DNA of 64,000 nt from NCBI GenBank assembly GCA_029582165.1, contig CM055887.1, positions 10,777,190 through 10,841,189 of the forward strand, in the 5' to 3' direction. Of this stretch, positions 12,155 through 24,089 are shown one piece after another (within the stretch, counting starts at the first letter, position 1; each line of letters starts with the position of its first letter). The notes beneath the pieces are model-generated. The model was not told the DNA's origin. It did no database searches and worked only from the letters and a program-made list of their open reading frames with translations. Source of the DNA: Portulaca oleracea (Eukaryota > Streptophyta > Magnoliopsida > Caryophyllales > Portulacaceae). The position numbers and the translations under genes were made by a program.

Positions 12155-12785
12155 TTATCACCACCTTTGTTAACCACCAACCACCACCACGAACACTACC
12201 TCTACCGCTGCGGCCACCCTCTGCGACCAGAACCACCGCACTCACCACCAAGAAAACAAAATCCATTCACACCCACATCGCTAATCCATCTCAATTTCAA
12301 ATCAATACTCAACCAAGTCGAATCCAAACTCACACCCACAATCCAAATTCATCAATTCTAAGTTTTACTTATTGTTTTTAGACAAGAACTTCGCGGGAAA
12401 CCGCCCTGTACCGATGCAAAAAACAACCTGAAAACCTCGCATTTTGCCTCTGTTCCGCGACACCAGGGCCACCACCAAAGCTTCAGGTGCCTTTCCGCCG
12501 TCGCCGGAGCAATTGTCGGTCACCGCCGACCACCATCTTCCGCCACCCAACCCTATTGCCCAGCCATCCTCTACCTTCTCCCTCTGTCTATCGTGTATCA
12601 GTGAAGGAAGAGGGGATAAGGATTATTAAGCCACTTTTAATTAAACTTAATCTCACTTGGGCCTCCTAAATACAACATCCCATATTATCAATTTGATAAT
12701 TTTTCAATTCAATTTGACATTCCAAATTCGACTAATTATCTCAATTATTTATTCTTTATATTAATATTATTACTATTTGTTTATA
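12155..12785 (+). other. second piece of the interrupted solo LTR
   Basis: Continues the 5185-5831 piece after the LARD-like insertion. It has a C-rich stretch (12165-12260) and a GC-richer block (12430-12560). ORFs of about 60 codons overlap here in several frames, with no recognisable product. Confidence 0.55.
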
Positions 12786-12799
12786 CTAGTCTAGCCAAC

Positions 12800-12814
12800 G
12801 CGTGCTTCGCACGC
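12800..12814 (-). other. Helitron 3'-terminal hairpin
   Basis: A perfect 6-bp stem with a 3-base loop, about 14 bases before the terminal CTAG on the minus strand. This is the replication stop signal expected at Helitron 3' ends. Confidence 0.85.
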
Positions 12815-13226
12815 ACTGATCCGACAATTATAACTGTTATTTATACTTACAAAATATGTATCGATCCGATAATTATAATTGTTGATTACATACATAACAT
12901 ATTTTGCTTGATGCTCTTGAAACAAAAAGATACATCCAGCTTGAAATAGAAATACTGTTATAGGCTTATGAGTACTATGATTACATGAATAAACCAAGAA
13001 TAAACCATGCCAAAGTAATCTGCACAAGGGAGGAAAAGAGAGTGAAAATTATGACAAGTATAAACCAATAGTAACCTACCAGCCACTACAATATACATTC
13101 TTGGATTCACAGTCAAACTTTGCACACCATATTTACCAAGTAAAAAATAGTAAGATGGTACACTAATGATTCTAGATCCAATGTTACAACTAACTTTGAT
13201 CTTGCATATACTTCCAACTATCATCC
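12815..13226 (-). other. Helitron interior, no recognised gene
   Basis: Two overlapping minus-strand ORFs (78 and 88 codons) are Cys- and Tyr-rich but match no family known to me. Probably unselected sequence. Confidence 0.5.
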
Positions 13227-14329
13227 TGGAGTGTTACCGTCGCGTGGATGGGGATGAATATTAGCTTGAGTAGATGAAGAACAATCAATAGTCATCAAAA
13301 GCTTGAACACCCAAAGGAATGGATATTACCTTATGGAAAGGTAAACCACAACCAAAGCCTAACACCCCACCAAGATTATCATAAAGGATAAACCACCAAA
13401 TAATCTATAAAGGAATGACTTGAAACACCACCAAACGACTTGGATAAAGTAATCAAGATTTTTGAGAGGAAAATTAGGGAAACCCTAAAACATGCATAAA
13501 CATAACATCAATGTCTGAATAATCTCCTGAAAAACGAGCTAAGAGGGGGTATTTATACAAAAAGGGGGAAAAATAAATAAAACTAAGTGTTTCACTCAAA
13601 AGCACGTGCTGGATCAGTGGTCGTCGCGGGCGTTACCAGACAATCAGTGTCGCAATAGCAGCAGCAGTAAGATGAGCAGCCGGATGTCCTGGGTGCAACA
13701 GAAGGCATCGCGGGCGCGACGAGACAATGGGCGCAGCGGCCGGCATATGGACAGTGGGAGATCGCGGGCGCGACCAATGCTGTCGTGGGTGCGACGGGTG
13801 GGTGCTGGCAGCGCTTTCCGGACACTAGTAGCGGCTGGTTTCAGCGTGAATCATTAGAGTTCTCTAGAGCGGACGCTGGCAGCGTCTGTCCAGGCGTTGG
13901 CAGCAACGATCAGCGAAGGCCAGCGAAGACTTTGGCCAAGGACAGGTAATGGGCGCTACCTGGTTGATAACGAGCGCTACAGCTGCCCCGACCATGGTAA
14001 CGTGCGCGACACAAGGAGTCGCGGGAGATACATCCTATTGCTCAGGACTCTCTTGGTGCTGCTCCTTCCCTCCTTGTGTTTTGCTATCCCGGGGCCACAC
14101 TCGAACCCATATGCTATGTAGATTCTCATCCCGGGACGGTCCCGTGTCCCACTTGAAGTAGATTCCACACCCGATGTCGATTAATTCATGCCTCCAGGGT
14201 CCCGGGTCCACTTTAAAGTGTACTCCACACCCGACCTTAGAGTTGTTTTCATCGTGTTTCATGGAGGGGGTGCGGGACGGTTTTGCGAACACAGAATTCG
14301 AAGTTTGGGTCCTCGCCCGATACGCTCCA
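13227..14329 (-). repeat. 3' LTR (element strand) of the TGGAG family
   Basis: It contains a GC-rich island (13600-13830) reiterating TCGCGGGCGCGAC-like units, in sharp contrast with the AT-rich surroundings. Confidence 0.9.
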
Positions 14330-14745
14330 TACTCCCCCTCTTGAAAAAGAGTTGCCTTCAACTCTTGGGAGTTAAAATCGAGGCCCTCTCCACAACTTGG
14401 CACCCTAGAGCTCCAAACATCCCAATCACCATGAGTAATCACAAGAGGCACCCAACAAGCATCGAACCCCACGATGTATCCATCATCCAAATAAAAGAAC
14501 GTGGATGGAGGCGTGTTGTGTGGAGATAGAGGAGTAAGGGAAGGAATGGGAATATTTTGTGGAATTTGGGAACACTCATTCTCACTTGGCTCGCTGCAAG
14601 GTAAAGACAAAGCAAAAGGTCGCTCGTCCTCACCAAGAGCACAATCAACCCGTGTTTCCCTCGGTAGGAGGTTCCTCAACTCACTTCCCACCCAGGTTTC
14701 GATTCGATGTGGGGCTAAGGGATTCAAGTAATCACAGTTAAGCAA
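14330..14745 (-). pseudogene. second ORF of the gag-only element
   Basis: A minus-strand ORF opens at 14745 and reads on into the LTR to 14035 (236 codons). It includes STFFYLDDGYIVGFDAC and a GDWDVWSSR segment. I do not recognise the domain. It lies downstream of the zinc-knuckle ORF on the same strand and may be the C-terminal part of the same ancestral polyprotein, or a separate accessory ORF. The end inside the LTR suggests read-through rather than a true terminus. Confidence 0.45.
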
Positions 14746-15117
14746 TGGTCTTCATTCAACAAGCATTCCCACAAACATTGCACATCGAATTTCCAATAGC
14801 ACTCATTTAACATCGAATCCTCGAATAACCAATGTCGCCCAAATATCATGTATGGCATATTCAAATAGTTTACATCACAACGACCAACATGCATGCAATA
14901 TTCACTGATGGACGACACAAACGAGAGCTCATACACATTGATTGAACTAAAATCAAGGTATCATCAAACCCAAATTTGCCATTAGACACCAAAAGAACAC
15001 CAAGATTCTTAGCATTCCACTCAAAATGTAGAGAATTTTCAACCCTGGACATCACATGCTCATCGTATAACTTATCACACCAACAAACAACGTCAAACAA
15101 CCAATGTCTCTCAAAGA

Positions 15118-15777
15118 TCATGCCGACTCACCCAAAGACTTTATGTCGCAACACCCAACATCCAAGCAAAATTCATTGAACTTCATAGGTGAGTTTGAAG
15201 TTACCTCATTCTTCTCATAGGGGAGGTCAAGAGTAGTCAAGCTGTAAGAGATGATGGAGTCAACTCTTTTGTTGCTAGGCTCAACAATTGATGGAGGTAA
15301 AATGAATGAAGGTGCTTCGTCTTGGGGCTCTTCATCAAGGATGAGAGGAAGATCAAGGTTCATGTTTTCAGCTACCTCTTGGCATGAAGCTTCAACATTA
15401 GCTTCGGAAGCCTTACAAGGTTCAATGGAAGCTCCCTCATCGGGCAAGGGATCGACATTTGCTTGCTTAACCTCTTCTACCATGTCACTTGTATGCTCAT
15501 CCACACCAAAAGATTCTTCAATCCAAGCTCTAACCATAGCCATTTTTGGACATTGCAAAGAATCGTGTCCCACAAATCTACATTTGACACACTTCCGAGA
15601 TTGACCTTGGAGGTTCAAAGCAATGTTGTTCACTTGGAAATTTAGGTTCTCAAGAATCCGCTCGATGGTGGAGAATCGATTCTCAAAGGTGGTGGTGAGT
15701 CGGTTCTCGAGAGCTCAAATTTGAGAACAACCCCGGTGGCTTGATTCCTCTCGAGTGGAGCTAGCTTCTTCATCCAT
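15118..15777 (-). pseudogene. gag-like protein with CCHC zinc knuckle
   Basis: An ATG at 15777 opens MDEEASSTREESS; one in-frame stop follows about 20 codons later. Next comes a helix-like stretch (ERILENLNFQVNNIAL), then the knuckle CVKCRFVGHDSLQC (C-X2-C-X4-H-X4-C, about 15555-15591), then an acidic tail. Zinc knuckles of this kind bind retroelement RNA in Gag. The upstream capsid region is missing or unrecognisable. The layout (knuckle then acidic tail, no pol) parallels the gag-like ORF at 61416-63067. Confidence 0.7.
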
Positions 15778-16117
15778 TTTGAGGGAAGGGTAAGGGACGG
15801 TATGTGTTTGGAATGTTTTTGTGGAGTTTTGGGGTTTTCTTAAAGTTGGCTAGTGTTTAGCTAAGGGTTCTTTGTGTTTTTCTCACATTGACATTTCATC
15901 GAACACCTTCCGTGCACCGTTTTCCAACTTCACCTAAAAGCTCCAATATGCATCAAAACCAATAAATACAAACACAATACAATGTACTCCAACATTCTTG
16001 GATGCACAGGGACTGGGGAACACCAATATTTGCAAGAAATCCAACAATAGAGAACTCTACTTGTAAGAACAATGAACAAAACTCAAGCTAGAACAAACCA
16101 TGAGCTCTGATATCAAA

Positions 16118-17173
16118 TGGAGCGTTACCGTCGCGTGGATGGGGTTGAAGATTAGCTTGAGTAGATGAAGAACAATCAACAATCGTCAAAAGCTTGAACA
16201 CCCAAAGGAATAGATATGACCTTGTGGCAAGGTAAACCACAGCCCAAGGCCTAACACCCCACCAAGATTATCATAAAGGATAAACTACAAAATAATCTAT
16301 AAGGGAATGACTTGAAACACCACCAAATCACTTGGATAAAGTAATCAAGATTTTTGAGAGGAAACTTAGGGAAACCCTAAAACATGCATAAGCATAACAT
16401 CAATGTATGAATAATCTCCTGAAAAACGAGCTAGGGGGTATTTATCCAAAAAGGGGGAAAAATAAATAAAACTCAACGTTTCACTCAAAAGCACGTGCTG
16501 GATCAGTGGTCGTCGTGGGTGGCACGGCTCGGTCACGGCCGTTACCAGACAATCAGCGCCGCAATAGCAGCAGCAGCAGTAAGATGAGCAACCGGATGTC
16601 GCCGGCACCACGTATGCGTCGCGCCCGACACATGCGCCGGTGCGACGACGCGGTGCTACCAGCTACGGGCCGGTAGCGGCTTGTTTCGGCGTGAATCATC
16701 GGAGTTCTCTGGAGCGGACGCTGGTAGCATTTGTCCAGGCGGTGGCAGCAGCAATCAACAAAGGCCAGCGAAGACTTCAGCCAAGGACAGGTAATCGGCG
16801 CTACCTGGGTGGTAACGAGCGATACAGCTGCTCCGGCCACGGTAACGCGCGCGACACAAGGAGTGGCGGGCGCTACATCCTGTTGCTTAGGACTCTCTTG
16901 GTGCTGCTCCTTCCCTCCTTGTGTTTTGCTGTCCCGGGGCCACATCCGACCCATATGCCATGTAGATTTTCATCCCGGGACGATCCCAGGTCCCACTTGA
17001 AGTGGATTCCACACCCGATGCCGATCAACTCATGCCTCCAGGGTCCTGGGTCCACTTTAAAGTGTACTCCACACCCGACCTTGGAGTTGTTTTTATCGTG
17101 TTTCATGGAGGGGGTGCGGGACAGTTTTGCGAACACAAAATTCGAAGTTTGGGTCCTCGCCCGATACGCTCCA
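16118..17173 (-). repeat. 5' LTR (element strand) of the TGGAG family
   Basis: Co-linear with 13227-14329 but shorter, because the GC-rich island is about 50 bases contracted. The adjacent primer site on the minus strand marks this as the 5' LTR. Confidence 0.9.
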
Positions 17174-17178
17174 CATCC

Positions 17179-20100
17179 TAAAGCTCCCAACTCTAAACAT
17201 TGTTCCTCATAAAACTGAAAGCTCTGTCACTTAGCTCTCATAACCCCGAAAATCCTCAATTACCTCAATTCAAGTCCCAAGATCAGCTAGACAATCTCTA
17301 GTATCAATAAATATAAAGTCCACACCTCACCAAACCAAAAGTGGCTTACTATTTTCTAATTCATGTAAATAAGGCAAAATTTGTTCCAACAAAGAGAATA
17401 TAAACATAATCAATATTTTGATGATTAGTAATTTGTAAAACACAACACAATCAATATATACATTTATTTTAAATTACCACTTCATTCAACATCCTTTTAA
17501 TCTTTCAATCTCACATATAGTTTCCATTAATCTTAGCTTAACTTTTGCTTCCCTTCCCTTTTAATTTTCACCTCCCATGCTTTAATTTCCCTCTTTTTCT
17601 CAAAGCAACATATTGATTTGCATGACGTGATAACTTCTGGATGGTATATCTAAGCAACCTGCACAAGGGCCTTTTACATTTATGTTCTAAGCACCCTGTC
17701 CCCCTCTTAATCTCATGTTATGTATAGACACGCCAATAATCAATCAATCCTACACTGACTTTCTATGTTATAATTATCTCATAAAGTCACAACTTTGTCC
17801 CAATCAAGAGAACATGATGCAGTTATAATTATATTGACAAATGCTAGGATTTTGCTTCTGTTCACATCTTAGCAATTTGTAACTGAGTGCAACCCACCTA
17901 CTGCTTCAATTACTCACATCTATCTGCAGCTTCTATATCTGCATAAGTGTTATACTCATAGGGCTTATAGAACACAATACATATATATTCGATAAGTAAG
18001 ATCATATGATTACATTCACCAACATTATCCAAACCAGACATCAATGGAGTAGCATAATCTAATTACCATAACTTCCCAGAAGACTGCCCATACCCTGAAT
18101 AGTCATATTTGCAAAGCAACAAATTTATGCAACTTTAATGAAAATTCTCTTTTTAGAGAGAAAAAGGTTCACAGTGTAGCTCCAAAGGCAAGCAAGCATC
18201 CACATTTGACTAATTTCCTAGTTCAGAGGCATACAAGGAGAACATAACAAATAGAAAGCAAAACAATCATCAATTTACTGTAATCTCCCATTAATCAAAT
18301 AGTTTAATGCCAAATTAACAAACTAGTTAAAAGGAAACTAAAAAAAAAAACAGAATTATCAAATTTCACCACCCCAGATATAATTATAAGTACAACAAAC
18401 CCATCGCAAATCCCAAATTTGACAGATTCTCAACTTAAAAAAGCATCCATCTATTTAGTCATGAATCAAACAGTCCAATACCAAACTAACAATTAAGACA
18501 ACATGCAATTAGCCAAGAATGATTAAAACACTAATTGACTCTGAGATGAATACTTTTACAAACTACATTTGTTGTTTTTAGAAAGAACGTGCTTCTACAA
18601 GCTTATATCAACACTAATTACGTGATAAGGCTACTGCGGTCTAATTACATGATAAACCTAATAAAGTATAACCGAAGAACTTGAAAAATCAAGAATAATA
18701 AATATTTAAAGAATATGACAATTGCCCATTGATACTTCCTGAGCACATCCTATGCTACATAAGGTGAAAATGGAACTTACACTATTAGTGCTGCTTTGAG
18801 CTTTTAGTCTTGGATTTTCCACAAGTCCGATTTATGGCCTGGATTTGTAAAAAGATGAAGAGAGACAATCAAATAAGAATCAAGGCAAACCATATTTAAA
18901 CATCAATAATGTTGTAAAACTGAACATTCTAAGCCATAAACTATAAGGATAACAGAAATACAAAAATTGTTTGGGGACCAAAGTAAGACCAAGGATTGTT
19001 TTTAAAGTTCTACTCTCTTCTCAATATCCTCTCCCTCCCTGTAAACCATGATAGAGTTTTATAGATGCTATTAAAAACCCCCTGCTCCAAGCCTCCAATC
19101 CGTTGAAAGATAAATTAGACAAACACACCAACTTTATGAGGGGTCGGTAAATTAGACAAATTTTACCATTCACTCCTTGGCGCATTTACAAACACACCAA
19201 CTTTATTCTCCGTATAATGAGTGCTAAAATTCTATCATAGGCAAGCAATAAGTCAAATATGATCTAATCTATGAAGAACAAAAATAGAACAAAATTCCTA
19301 GGAAATAAATAGGACTGAGAACATGTTATGATTCATGATATTTTTCAACTTTGTGTTCTAGTTCAAATAGAGAACCCTCTGTTATTTGACAACACTTCAA
19401 ATAAAGAAAAATTACCCGATCCTGTCATCACAAGTCAAAACACAAAATCTGCAAGGCATTCCTGCAAGCAGCAAAATATATTGATCATAAGATAAGGTTG
19501 AGCCAATTAGGATTTACCACCAACATTACCAGCAACAAAAATGGATATGACTATTAGGATTTACCATTGTAGGGTGTTTACCATTGTATGACTATTAGGA
19601 TTTGTGTTATTAAGACCTAAGCCTTTTATGCAACATCAATATGGTGTATAAAGACCCTACAAATTTGTAACCATTGTAGGGTGTTTCTTTAACAAATGAA
19701 ATTCATCATTTTCTAACTTGGTTCCTTTATTCCATACTCTAACCCACCAAACTCTCATTTCTGTGGAGTTAATACCATATGGCATCCTCTATATTGAATT
19801 CTATTCACTTTTGTTTTTTATTTCCTCTATTAAATACTTAAAATTTTCTTTTGTCGAGTTGATGCTAAGTATATAATGTAAAGTACAAGGGAAAAATGAG
19901 TGAAAAAGAAACTAAATTATAATTATTGGTGCATTTCAAAAGTTGAATGTCTTTGGATAAGATTGTAGTAAAATGTCCATACTGCAACAACCATAATCAT
20001 ACCTGAACAGAGCCCAAAGATATAGAACCTTACTGTCAGAAATAACTAAATTTATAACAGAGATTTCTGATCTTTAGATCATATTTTAGGCCTTTTTTTG

Positions 20101-20224
20101 CTACTATAACCTTGATCCTTGGACTCAACTTGATCCAAAGAGGTAAAGAATATTGAATTTCTAAGATTATCGAGAAACATTGAAAAACTTACACTTTGAT
20201 ATAGTAGTGGCAGATTCAAAATCC
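17179..20224 (-). other. Helitron interior, possible captured intron and exon remnants
   Basis: AT-rich, intron-like DNA between the LTR element and the HAD exon fragments. Two minus-strand segments following acceptor-like sequence (near 18840, AAATCCAG, and near 19463, CTTGCAG) could be further exon remnants of the captured gene, but the reading frames are short and broken. Confidence 0.4.
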
Positions 20225-20330
20225 TACAAAACAGTTCATTTGCATTTGCAACATTGTCCCATAACAAAATGAAACAAAGTGTTTCATCAGATTCCATGGC
20301 ATATCATACACTTTGAAGATAGCTTTCTTG
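20225..20330 (-). pseudogene. captured HAD-like hydrolase exon fragment
   Basis: The minus-strand reading is LQESYLQSV, a stop, then YAMESDETLCFILLWDNVANAN. Plant chloroplast-type HAD hydrolases carry a segment of the form LQEGFLQRIRYAMKPDEAYGLIF-WDNV in which the aspartate of WDNV opens the HAD fold. The stop replaces an arginine codon (CGA to TGA). It lies 160 bases downstream of the second fragment in the same orientation, consistent with capture of a genomic segment including its intron. Non-functional. Confidence 0.65.
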
Positions 20331-20490
20331 CAATTTTTTTTAAAAAAAAATCCTATAAAGGAATTCATAATTGCCCAATGTAAGCAATTAGAAAAATAGA
20401 AATAAGCTCAGTATACATTTAAACATCTCAAATAAAAACATTAATACTACTACTGTACAAAATCAAAGCCTCTCAGATTTGTTTACTTAC

Positions 20491-20559
20491 CATATCATCC
20501 TTCAACAGGCCATCTGGTCTGAAAGTCTCAAAACCTTCTCCATATTCAGCTCCAATAAC
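20491..20559 (-). pseudogene. captured HAD-like hydrolase exon (23 codons)
   Basis: The exon is bounded on the minus strand by an acceptor (ATATTCAG) and a donor (GTAAGT) and reads VIGAEYGEGFETFRPDG. This matches, from memory, the segment just before the HAD core in the same plant protein group. Orientation and order agree with the fragment at 20225-20330, so both derive from one donor gene. No selection is expected inside a Helitron. Confidence 0.65.
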
Positions 20560-21548
20560 CTGAATATCAAAAACACATATAGCCCAATAAGTTTATTTGC
20601 TTCATATAAATTGAATTTGAAATTTACGACAAAACCCCAATAAGCATTTTGTTGGGAAATTTAAGCACAAAGAAAATATTGAAAATATTCTGAACTTTAA
20701 ATATTAACCATAAATAGCCAAATAACAACATATTTCATATGAAAGTGATTCCATATGGATCAAACCCACAAGCATTTCATACCAGTAACTGTTGCTACTT
20801 AACTGTGTTCCAACACACTAATCTCTGCTTCGCAACAATCCAACAACGATGGGCAACAAATTATAATATTTTGAAAAAACCATTTCGAAACAAAAAAAAA
20901 AAAAGAATAGAATGAATTACTATTATCTTTAGGTCACACATACAAGAGTCTTGAATGTAATTAAACAAAAATTTACATATTAAACCCAAATTTTCACTAA
21001 CAACACCAAACTGACATCAATGAAACCCAATTTTAATCAAAAAATTGGCGCATGCAACCCTAATTTAGAAGTGAAACTACTGAACTTTAAAACCCTAATT
21101 TTAGGATTAAAAAAATTAGTGTATGGTTCAGTACCTCATTTGATTTTGATGAATCGTCTGACTCTTGGGAAGGAAATTGATGAACGACGATGTAAGACAT
21201 GCTCAAAGACAATGTTAAAAACAAAACTGGCAAATTCTTTCAACACTCAATTTACAATTATGGACCTAATCTTGGGCAGAATGAAAGCAGGAATGAAAGT
21301 TAGACATGTATGAGGAAGAAAGAGCGAAGTTTCTGCTGTGAGCAGAAGCTGTGAGAAAGGAGTCATCTGAGATAAGAGAGAACAGAGGAAGAAAACGAAC
21401 AAACGTTTGGGAAGAAACAAATAGACAAACCTGTTTTAATTAAATGAACATAATATTAGAACACTCATAAATGACGTAAGGAAGGGCAAAAATGGAAATC
21501 AATTTTTGGGACAGATTTTAGATTACTCACTTTTATAAGTAGTATAGA
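20560..21548 (-). other. 5' part of the Helitron with a possible captured first exon
   Basis: On the minus strand, an open stretch ending SSFINFLPKSQTIHQNQM and a GTACTG donor (about 21134) may be the first exon of the captured gene. Identity with the HAD fragments is only inferred from order. The terminal 70 bases are the Helitron 5' end. Confidence 0.35.
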
Positions 21549-21686
21549 TTTATACGAATCAGATTTTTCAAGTTAAAAGGAGGATTTATTATTACTTTTA
21601 TATGCCAACTCAGGTATATTTTGATGATTGTTACTTTCAACACTGTTTAAATGTAAAAGCTTAAGCTTCTCTAATTAAAGTGAAAT

Positions 21687-23026
21687 TGTTAGACCCAAAT
21701 CTTTGATACCACTTGTTAGGATCGAAACTCCATGAAGCATCATGTTGGGAATTAAATCCAGATTGAACCGGATCTAATATTGCAGCGGAAGCAAACAAGA
21801 TAATTAATCTAGGGATGTAGGTAATGAGAAAAAATAAACAAGATCAATGTAATGGAATGAAGACAAGGTTTTTACGTGGAAACCCAAATCGGGAAAAAAC
21901 CACGGGAAACAAGATAAAATCCACTATAATGGAGAGATTACAAAGGGTATCTCAAACGGTTGTATAACACAACGAGTTCAATAAGGAAAGATCTCAAACG
22001 GTTATAGCATAACGAGAATGGACATATCTCAAAGGAAGGGTAACGAGATATAAAGAGATTACAATCTCATAATAAAAACTCTCAAAGTGGAATAGAAAAA
22101 GAGATCTCATAAGGATGCCTAAGAGGCACATAATTTGGTCATACTAAACTAGGTTGAACAACCTAGTATTTATAGTAAACCCAAGTAGACGTAGAATAGT
22201 CTTCTAGTTGAACTCAACTGCTTAGAGCCCAAACAGTATCTTTAAGGAAAATAATTATTTATTTCCAAACTTAAGTATGAATGGAATTGAGACACTGCCC
22301 AACAAACTCCACCTTGGACCAAATTCCATGAATATAGGACTCACCAAAATTTCTTGAAGGGCAATCAAAGCAAGCATCAAGTGTAGGAACAACCTTGAAA
22401 TATTGATCTTGTAGAAAACATCCCAAAATAGGCTCTTGATTGAAGGAATCTGAATTCGAATCTTATTGAACCTAGCTGCCTCTGAATCTACTTGGATGAA
22501 CCCGGCTCTGATACCACTTGTTAGACCCAAATCTTTGATACCATTTGTTCCACTATAATGGAGAGATTACAAAGAGTATCTCAAACGGCTGTATAACACA
22601 GCGAGATAAAGAAGGAAATATCTCAAACGGTTATAGGACAATGGGAGTAGATTATAAAAGGTATCTCAAACGACTGTATAACACAACGAGATCAAGAAGG
22701 AAAGATCTCAAACGGTTATAGCACAATGGGAGTAGACATATCTCAAAGAAAGGGTAACGAGATATAAGGGAGATTACAATCTCATAACAAAAACTCTCAA
22801 AGTGGAATAGACAAAAAAGGAGATCTCATAAGTGTGGCATAGAGGCACATAATTTGGCCACACCAAACTAGGTTGAACAACCTAGTATTTATAGTAAACA
22901 CAAGTAGACGTAGAATAGTCGTCTGGTCGAACTCAACTGCTTAGAGCTCAAGCAGTATCTTTAAGAAGGAAAATAATTATTTATTTCCAAACTTGAGTCT
23001 GAATGGAATTGGGATACTGCCCAACA
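21687..23026 (-). mobile_element. TRIM (miniature LTR retrotransposon), copia-type
   Basis: LTRs 21687-22304 (618 bp) and 22519-23026 (508 bp) begin TGTTAGACCCAAATC and end ACTGCCCAACA. Only 214 bases separate them. That interval holds, on the minus strand, a primer site GTGGTATCAGAGCCGGG (22503-22519) and a polypurine-like CAAGGTGGAGTT beside 22304. Flanks GAAAT and GAAAA are a decayed 5-bp duplication. No gag or pol. It lies in the solo LTR right of the Helitron. Confidence 0.88.
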
Positions 23027-24089
23027 GAAAATTATTGTTTTCATTATTTTCAAATATCATTTTCTGACTAACTTATGTCGACCTGTCCAATATTTATTTA
23101 TTTATTTATTTATTTATTGTTTAATTCTCATTGTTCATCGTTTTATTTTTCCATTGAGTATTGTCATGATTCATTGTTCATTGTCATTATCCTTAATTCA
23201 TTGTCAATTGTCGATTGTTCTTTATTTCTCAATCAGGTTGATTGGCCCGAGTGCATGCATCTTCATGGTCCATTGTTTACCCAATCGAGGAGCTGACCAT
23301 TCTCTAGTGCATGTGCCGTAGGGAAGCAGTGCTGGAAGAGGGTGTTGGCTTCCAAGATCCATTGTTTAACCCCTATCACAATGTTCATTGCGTATTGTTT
23401 TCTGTATATCGTTTAATGTTTATCAGTGACTATATCGTGTTTAATTTACTTACGTGTTACCCAATGTCTGTTACTTGTCTTATAAGTGTTCTAACCATTG
23501 TTTGTGTTATTTTAACATTGTTATCACATTTTATTATTATGTTTATTAATATTATCTGGGCAGAGCTCCACATTTAGATAATAACATACAACTGTTTGAG
23601 CATATTCTCCTCTCCCTCATTTCAAAATGAATTTACACTGGGCTCCAATAAAAATTATTTGTTTTTAAATATTTTTACATTACAGTGTTGAATATATTGA
23701 GCTTCGTCTCATTTTTCTCGATGTTTTCAAATGTTTTGTTTTTAGGTATCAGCGGGACATTTTGGTAGATTCGTGACAAGGACAACTCAAATAGCATATC
23801 AGGCCACCACCTAGATATTGTAATTTTAAGTTACAATATTACTAGTTGCCTCACCAAGATAATTTGGCCAATATGTTTTAATATTTTCATATTAGTTAAA
23901 CGATTTACACTTTTCTCTAATTTTTCTTATGAAATATATTTTATTATAGTTGTTTACATCGCCAAAGCCTTGCTTTCCCTCTCTTGGGAAAGTGGCGTGA
24001 CGCTCTCAGCTTTTTATACGCTTCCGCTAAATCAAGATTATATGGATTAAAATATTGCTAAGTAACACCTTAAAAGTCGGGGCGTTATA
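23027..24089 (+). other. last piece of the interrupted solo LTR
   Basis: Contains a TTTA microsatellite (about 23092-23119) and repeated CATTGTTCATTG phrases. Small plus-strand ORFs at 23075 and 23311 are not protein-like. It ends in GGGGCGTTATA. Confidence 0.6.

Larger units (their letters stand above)
13227..17173 (-). mobile_element. gag-only LTR retrotransposon, TGGAG family
   Basis: LTRs 13227-14329 (1103 bp) and 16118-17173 (1056 bp) start TGGAGYGTTACCGTCG and end CGATACGCTCCA, so the termini themselves are inverted repeats. A perfect 5-bp duplication CATCC flanks it (13222-13226, 17174-17178). On the minus strand a primer site reading GATATCAGAGC lies next to the LTR (16101-16117) and a polypurine tract AGAGGGGGAG lies at 14331-14345. 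The 1.8-kb interior encodes a gag-like protein and no pol, so it is non-autonomous. Confidence 0.92.
12786..21548 (-). mobile_element. non-autonomous Helitron with captured gene pieces
   Basis: On the minus strand the 5' end (21548) starts TCTATACTACTTATAAAAGT, a classic plant Helitron terminus. The 3' end (12786) finishes with a hairpin (arms GCGTGC and GCACGC, loop GAA, 12800-12814) followed by CTAG. The flanks are A on the left and T on the right, as expected for Helitron insertion without duplication. Within it are HAD-hydrolase exon fragments and a later LTR element (13227-17173). No Rep or helicase is present. Confidence 0.85.
5185..24089 (+). mobile_element. solo LTR of a second gypsy family, about 2.47 kb, itself interrupted
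   Basis: It begins TGTAACAACCCGTATC and ends AAGTCGGGGCGTTATA, matching the usual plant gypsy LTR termini (TGTAACA and its near complement). A perfect 5-bp duplication GTATG flanks it (5180-5184, 24090-24094). Its own pieces are 5185-5831, 12155-12785, 21549-21686 and 23027-24089. No second copy, internal domain, primer site or polypurine tract belongs to it, so it is best read as a solo LTR left by recombination. It splits the Pack-MULE just after the S40 fragment. Confidence 0.78.

Noticed and set aside
13606..17212. Several plus-strand ORFs of 70-190 codons
   Set aside because: They lie in the LTRs of the TGGAG family, antisense to the element; GC-rich repeats keep frames open by chance.
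20079..20297. A functional 72-residue minus-strand gene
   Set aside because: It is part of the captured HAD exon plus intron; an in-frame stop precedes it and the fold is incomplete.
5185..24089. A full-length second gypsy element rather than a solo LTR
   Set aside because: No second LTR copy, primer site, polypurine tract or protein of its own is present once nested inserts are removed.
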